From a virus, in IMG/VR virus record IMGVR_UViG_3300048554_000021, positions 1-30,745 of that record: a stretch of 30,745 nt of DNA, one strand, 5' to 3'. The position numbers and the translations under genes were made by a program. Every line of letters begins with the position of its first letter. Position 1 is the stretch's first letter. Under the pieces are notes generated by a model. That model worked only from the letters and a program-made list of their open reading frames with translations, had not been told where the DNA came from and ran no database searches. Of this stretch, positions 29,211 to 30,745 are shown in pieces.

Positions 29211-29567
29211 ATTAAAGAAGCCGATATACAAATAGCTTGTAACGAATATCTTAATTATTTATCTCAAACATATAACTTTAGACATTTTCATGTACCAAAT
29301 GAAGGTAAAAGGTCTATTCATTATCATGCTAAGATGAAGAAAATGGGTTTAAAGTCTGGCTGTCCAGATATTATTGTAGAATATCCAGAGGGTAAAATTT
29401 TATATATTGAATTAAAAGCCCCTAAAGGTAGGTTGTCTGATACCCAAAAGCTGTGGGCTGTACAATCAGAGATTTTAGGAACACCTCACTACATTGTGAA
29501 AGGGGAGGTTTCAGAATGTCTTGAGTTAGTTGGAGGCATAATTAAACAAAACATTCCTTTACGTTAG
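29187..29567 (+). CDS. VRR-NUC nuclease (only rightward gene)
   Basis: 126 residues from GTG 29187, chosen because AGGGGG lies 6 bases upstream; the ATG at 29208 (residue 8) is an alternative without a ribosome site. Motifs: KEADIQIACNEYLNYLSQ, FRHFHVPNEGKRS, SGCPDIIVEYPEGKILYIEL and KAPKGRLSDTQKLWAVQSE: the PD-(D/E)XK of VRR-NUC (G-x-P-D, then E-L-K, then Q..W). VRR-NUC proteins are structure-specific nucleases, often Holliday-junction or flap-like in phages. It converges with a leftward gene, overlapping by four bases (29564-29567). Confidence 0.88.
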   Translation: MRYKLPPMIKEADIQIACNEYLNYLSQTYNFRHFHVPNEGKRSIHYHAKMKKMGLKSGCPDIIVEYPEGKILYIELKAPKGRLSDTQKLWAVQSEILGTPHYIVKGEVSECLELVGGIIKQNIPLR

Positions 29568-29716
29568 TATTGTATCCCTTTTTTCTTTAATATCCGCTGT
29601 ACAGCCCTTAAATCGCCCTTATTGGGCATTCTATAACGTCTTCTACCCTTTCTTTTCTTCATAGGTCGCTTATCTATGAGTTCAGATAAAGTAGATGTAG
29701 TTGTAAAACCTTCCAT
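29564..29716 (-). CDS. 50-residue basic protein
   Basis: ATG at 29716 overlapping the previous stop (TAATG, 29714-29718); TAA at 29564. EGFTTTSTLSELIDKRPMKK, RKGRRRYRMPNKGDLRAVQR, ILKKKGIQY. Highly basic, likely nucleic-acid binding. It is coupled to the 24-residue peptide gene. The end overlaps the rightward VRR-NUC gene. Confidence 0.55.
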   Translation of the reverse strand: MEGFTTTSTLSELIDKRPMKKRKGRRRYRMPNKGDLRAVQRILKKKGIQY

Positions 29717-29790
29717 TATTTCTTTTTCATTTTTTTCTTTTTCTTTGGTCTTCCGACTTTTGAACCATAAGTTCCTTTTCCTTTAGGCAT
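29716..29790 (-). CDS. 24-residue Lys-rich peptide (PKGKGTYGSKVGRPKK type)
   Basis: ATG at 29790 with GGAG 6 bases upstream. It reads PKGKGTYGSKVGRPKKKKK and ends MKKK. I recall tiny proteins starting MPKGKGTYGSKVGRP as very common in marine phages, which supports translation although the gene is only 75 bases. It lies inside the 3' part of the gene at 29727-29903 in another frame. Confidence 0.6.
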   Translation of the reverse strand: MPKGKGTYGSKVGRPKKKKKMKKK

Positions 29791-29903
29791 GATATTCTCC
29801 TTTCTTCTGCACAATATCTACAATCAGTTTCGCATTTTCCTAAAATACAGTCAATGAACTCTTTGCCAAACTCTTCTACTAAATCATCTTTTCTTTTTGT
29901 CAT
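29727..29903 (-). CDS. 58-residue Cys-containing protein overlapping the peptide gene
   Basis: ATG at 29903, TGA at 29727. TKRKDDLVEEFGKEFIDCIL, GKCETDCRYCAEERRISCLK then a basic tail. Cysteines at 19, 24, 28, 31 and 39 (C....C...C..C) look metal binding. Its last 64 bases are shared in a different frame with the peptide gene at 29716-29790. A real overlapping gene is possible. Confidence 0.5.
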   Translation of the reverse strand: MTKRKDDLVEEFGKEFIDCILGKCETDCRYCAEERRISCLKEKELMVQKSEDQRKRKK

Positions 29904-29976
29904 TTATAGCCTTATGCCAGAAGTAATTGGCTATACCATTAAACAAATCATATAATTTCATATAAAACTTAGTCAT
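29884..29976 (-). CDS. 30-residue basic peptide
   Basis: ATG at 29976, TGA at 29884. TKFYMKLYDLFNGIANYFWH then KAINDKKKR: an amphipathic, aromatic helix with a basic end. It overlaps the next gene by 20 bases. No clear ribosome site, so it is uncertain. Confidence 0.4.
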   Translation of the reverse strand: MTKFYMKLYDLFNGIANYFWHKAINDKKKR

Positions 29977-29980
29977 TATT

Positions 29981-30085
29981 TTACTCGTGTTTTAAATTAT
30001 TTTTTTCTTTTTTCTCCCGAGTATGACATTTACAATTACATTCTTCTTTATCACACTCATACGCTTTACAAGTTTCACATCTCAT
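29981..30085 (-). CDS. 34-residue Cys-rich peptide
   Basis: ATG at 30085 overlapping the holin stop (ATGA). RCETCKAYECDKEECNCKCH then a Lys-rich tail: six Cys and a His in 20 residues, probably a zinc knuckle. Similar tiny Cys-rich peptides occur next to holins in marine phages in my memory. Confidence 0.5.
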   Translation of the reverse strand: MRCETCKAYECDKEECNCKCHTREKKEKNNLKHE

Positions 30086-30477
30086 TTTGTTAAACCTTTC
30101 TGCTTTTCATATGTCCTTAAACCACCCAAGCCAAGCATTCCCATTAAAACAGTCATTAATGAACCCATATCAAAGGCAGGTAATTCTGGTAATGTAAACC
30201 CAAATAAAACCGACAGAAACATTATTAATGGCTGTAGTACAAAATGCCATGCTAAAGCTATTCCGCAAGTCCAACCTATAAAAGGTCTCCAACCTGCTAC
30301 AAATATAGATTTATGCTGTGCTTCTGCTTTGTTTATTTCTAATTGCCCTTTAGCAAGCTCTTGGGCGTGTTTCTCGCTCATAGTCGCTATATCATGTGCT
30401 AATCTAGCCTTTTGGTCTTTATCCTCTATAAACTTATCTAAAAGCCCTGTAACAGGTCCTATTAATGCTTGTATCAT
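30082..30477 (-). CDS. Phage holin, three-TM family
   Basis: 131 residues. Amphipathic N-terminal part (IQALIGPVTGLLDKFIEDKD and a coiled region to about 56), the conserved GWRPFIGWTCGIALAWHF (62-79), a second hydrophobic part LQPLIMFLSVLFGF and a third MGSLMTVLMGMLGLGGL, ending RTYEKQKG. The GWRPFIGW and LG.GG.R..EK motifs are the mark of the holin_3TM family. It overlaps the lysozyme stop by ATGA (30474-30477), giving a lysozyme-holin pair. Confidence 0.9.
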   Translation of the reverse strand: MIQALIGPVTGLLDKFIEDKDQKARLAHDIATMSEKHAQELAKGQLEINKAEAQHKSIFVAGWRPFIGWTCGIALAWHFVLQPLIMFLSVLFGFTLPELPAFDMGSLMTVLMGMLGLGGLRTYEKQKGLTK

Positions 30478-30745
30478 AAACTTTTACCCATTTTCTCTAT
30501 GAGCCTTTCAGCCCTGTTAGTGGTTTGCCTATACCATAAACTATCTTTCATTTCAGCTTGTGCCTTTGCAATATCCCCATTAACTAAGGCTTGTTTAAAA
30601 TTTCTAAATTTATTTAATCTTGGTAAACCTAATTGAAACACCATATGGGTAACACATTCTTTTATATTATCGTCTACTTCCATACCATCGCAGAACTTTT
30701 CAGCATCATTAATGGCAACATATAAATCAACCTCAAAACATTCAT
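30474..30745 (-). CDS. T4-type lysozyme, C-terminal part; cut by window edge
   Basis: The frame is open from the right edge to 30474. It carries the C-terminal domain of T4-type lysozymes: CVTHMVFQLGLPRLNKFRNF, KQALVNGDIAKAQAEMKDSL and WYRQTTNRAERLIEKMGKSL (T4 has the matching SRWYNQTPNRAKRVI). The first 56 or so residues overlap in sequence with the left-edge copy. Residue differences are only Asp for Glu and Asn for Asp. Together the two partial genes make one endolysin. Confidence 0.9.
   Translation of the reverse strand, partial: ECFEVDLYVAINDAEKFCDGMEVDDNIKECVTHMVFQLGLPRLNKFRNFKQALVNGDIAKAQAEMKDSLWYRQTTNRAERLIEKMGKSL
30579..30745. repeat. Right copy of the 167-base terminal direct repeat
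   Basis: Matches 1-167 with seven substitutions and no gap. The repeat ends exactly at both window edges, as expected for overlapping ends of a circular map. Confidence 0.9.

Noticed and set aside
1-30745. Lysogeny genes, tRNAs or att sites
   Set aside because: I found no integrase, CI-like repressor, excisionase or tRNA cloverleaf in the few intergenic gaps; the window edges overlap one another, so no host flank is present.

Overview
The window is almost an entire genome of a small, AT-rich tailed phage with siphovirus architecture: tape measure, tail tube, tail-assembly chaperone frameshift and tail-tip hub, but no contractile sheath. The protein families (small Lys-rich peptides, DUF6447- and DUF7936-like proteins beside the fibre, HlyC-like tail protein) remind me of uncultured marine bacterioplankton phages. 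That is an impression from memory and the host cannot be fixed from sequence. I see no integrase, repressor, tRNA or CRISPR array. The first 167 bases and the last 167 bases are homologous (160 of 167 identical, no gaps) and lie in one T4-type lysozyme gene whose N-terminal part is at the left edge and C-terminal part at the right edge. The simplest reading is a circular or terminally redundant genome of about 30,578 bp, cut inside the lysozyme gene, with the two ends taken from slightly different haplotypes.

Layout: every gene but one is read leftwards (minus strand), so transcription order runs from high to low coordinates. Early block (about 22.5-29.0 kb): an ArdC-like protein, many small unknown proteins, a lipoprotein, an OB-fold/SSB-like candidate, an HNH protein, a PD-(D/E)XK nuclease and a DUF1376-type replication initiator carrying a G-quadruplex-forming hexanucleotide repeat in its linker. 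DNA-modification/packaging block (19.5-22.5 kb): a ParB-like protein, a TET-associated-type glycosyltransferase, small and large terminase. Head block (12.4-19.5 kb): portal, basic small proteins, a beta-rich structural protein, zinc ribbon, Mu gpF-like protein, scaffold, major capsid protein followed by an intrinsic terminator, then connector and neck proteins. Tail block (2.1-12.4 kb): tail tube, chaperones with a canonical -1 slippery heptamer, tape measure, distal tail, DUF2163-like hub, HlyC-like protein, a large tip protein with a PA14-like insert, and a fibre with an S74 autocleaving chaperone. Lysis and small membrane genes (0-1.8 kb and 29.6-30.7 kb) join across the edges: holin-like protein, lysozyme, three-TM holin, then five tiny genes.

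The one rightward gene is a VRR-NUC nuclease at 29.2 kb. It starts in a 220-base intergenic region holding three inverted repeats, which is the best candidate for the control region between late and early genes. Genes are extremely packed, with at least 13 junctions of the form TAATG or TAGTG (stop and start sharing one base) and many ATGA overlaps, so translational coupling is probably widespread. The most unusual elements are the HlyC-like tail protein lacking the catalytic histidine, the glycosyltransferase without a visible base-hydroxylating partner, the G4 repeat in the initiator gene, and the VRR-NUC start site buried in a hairpin.
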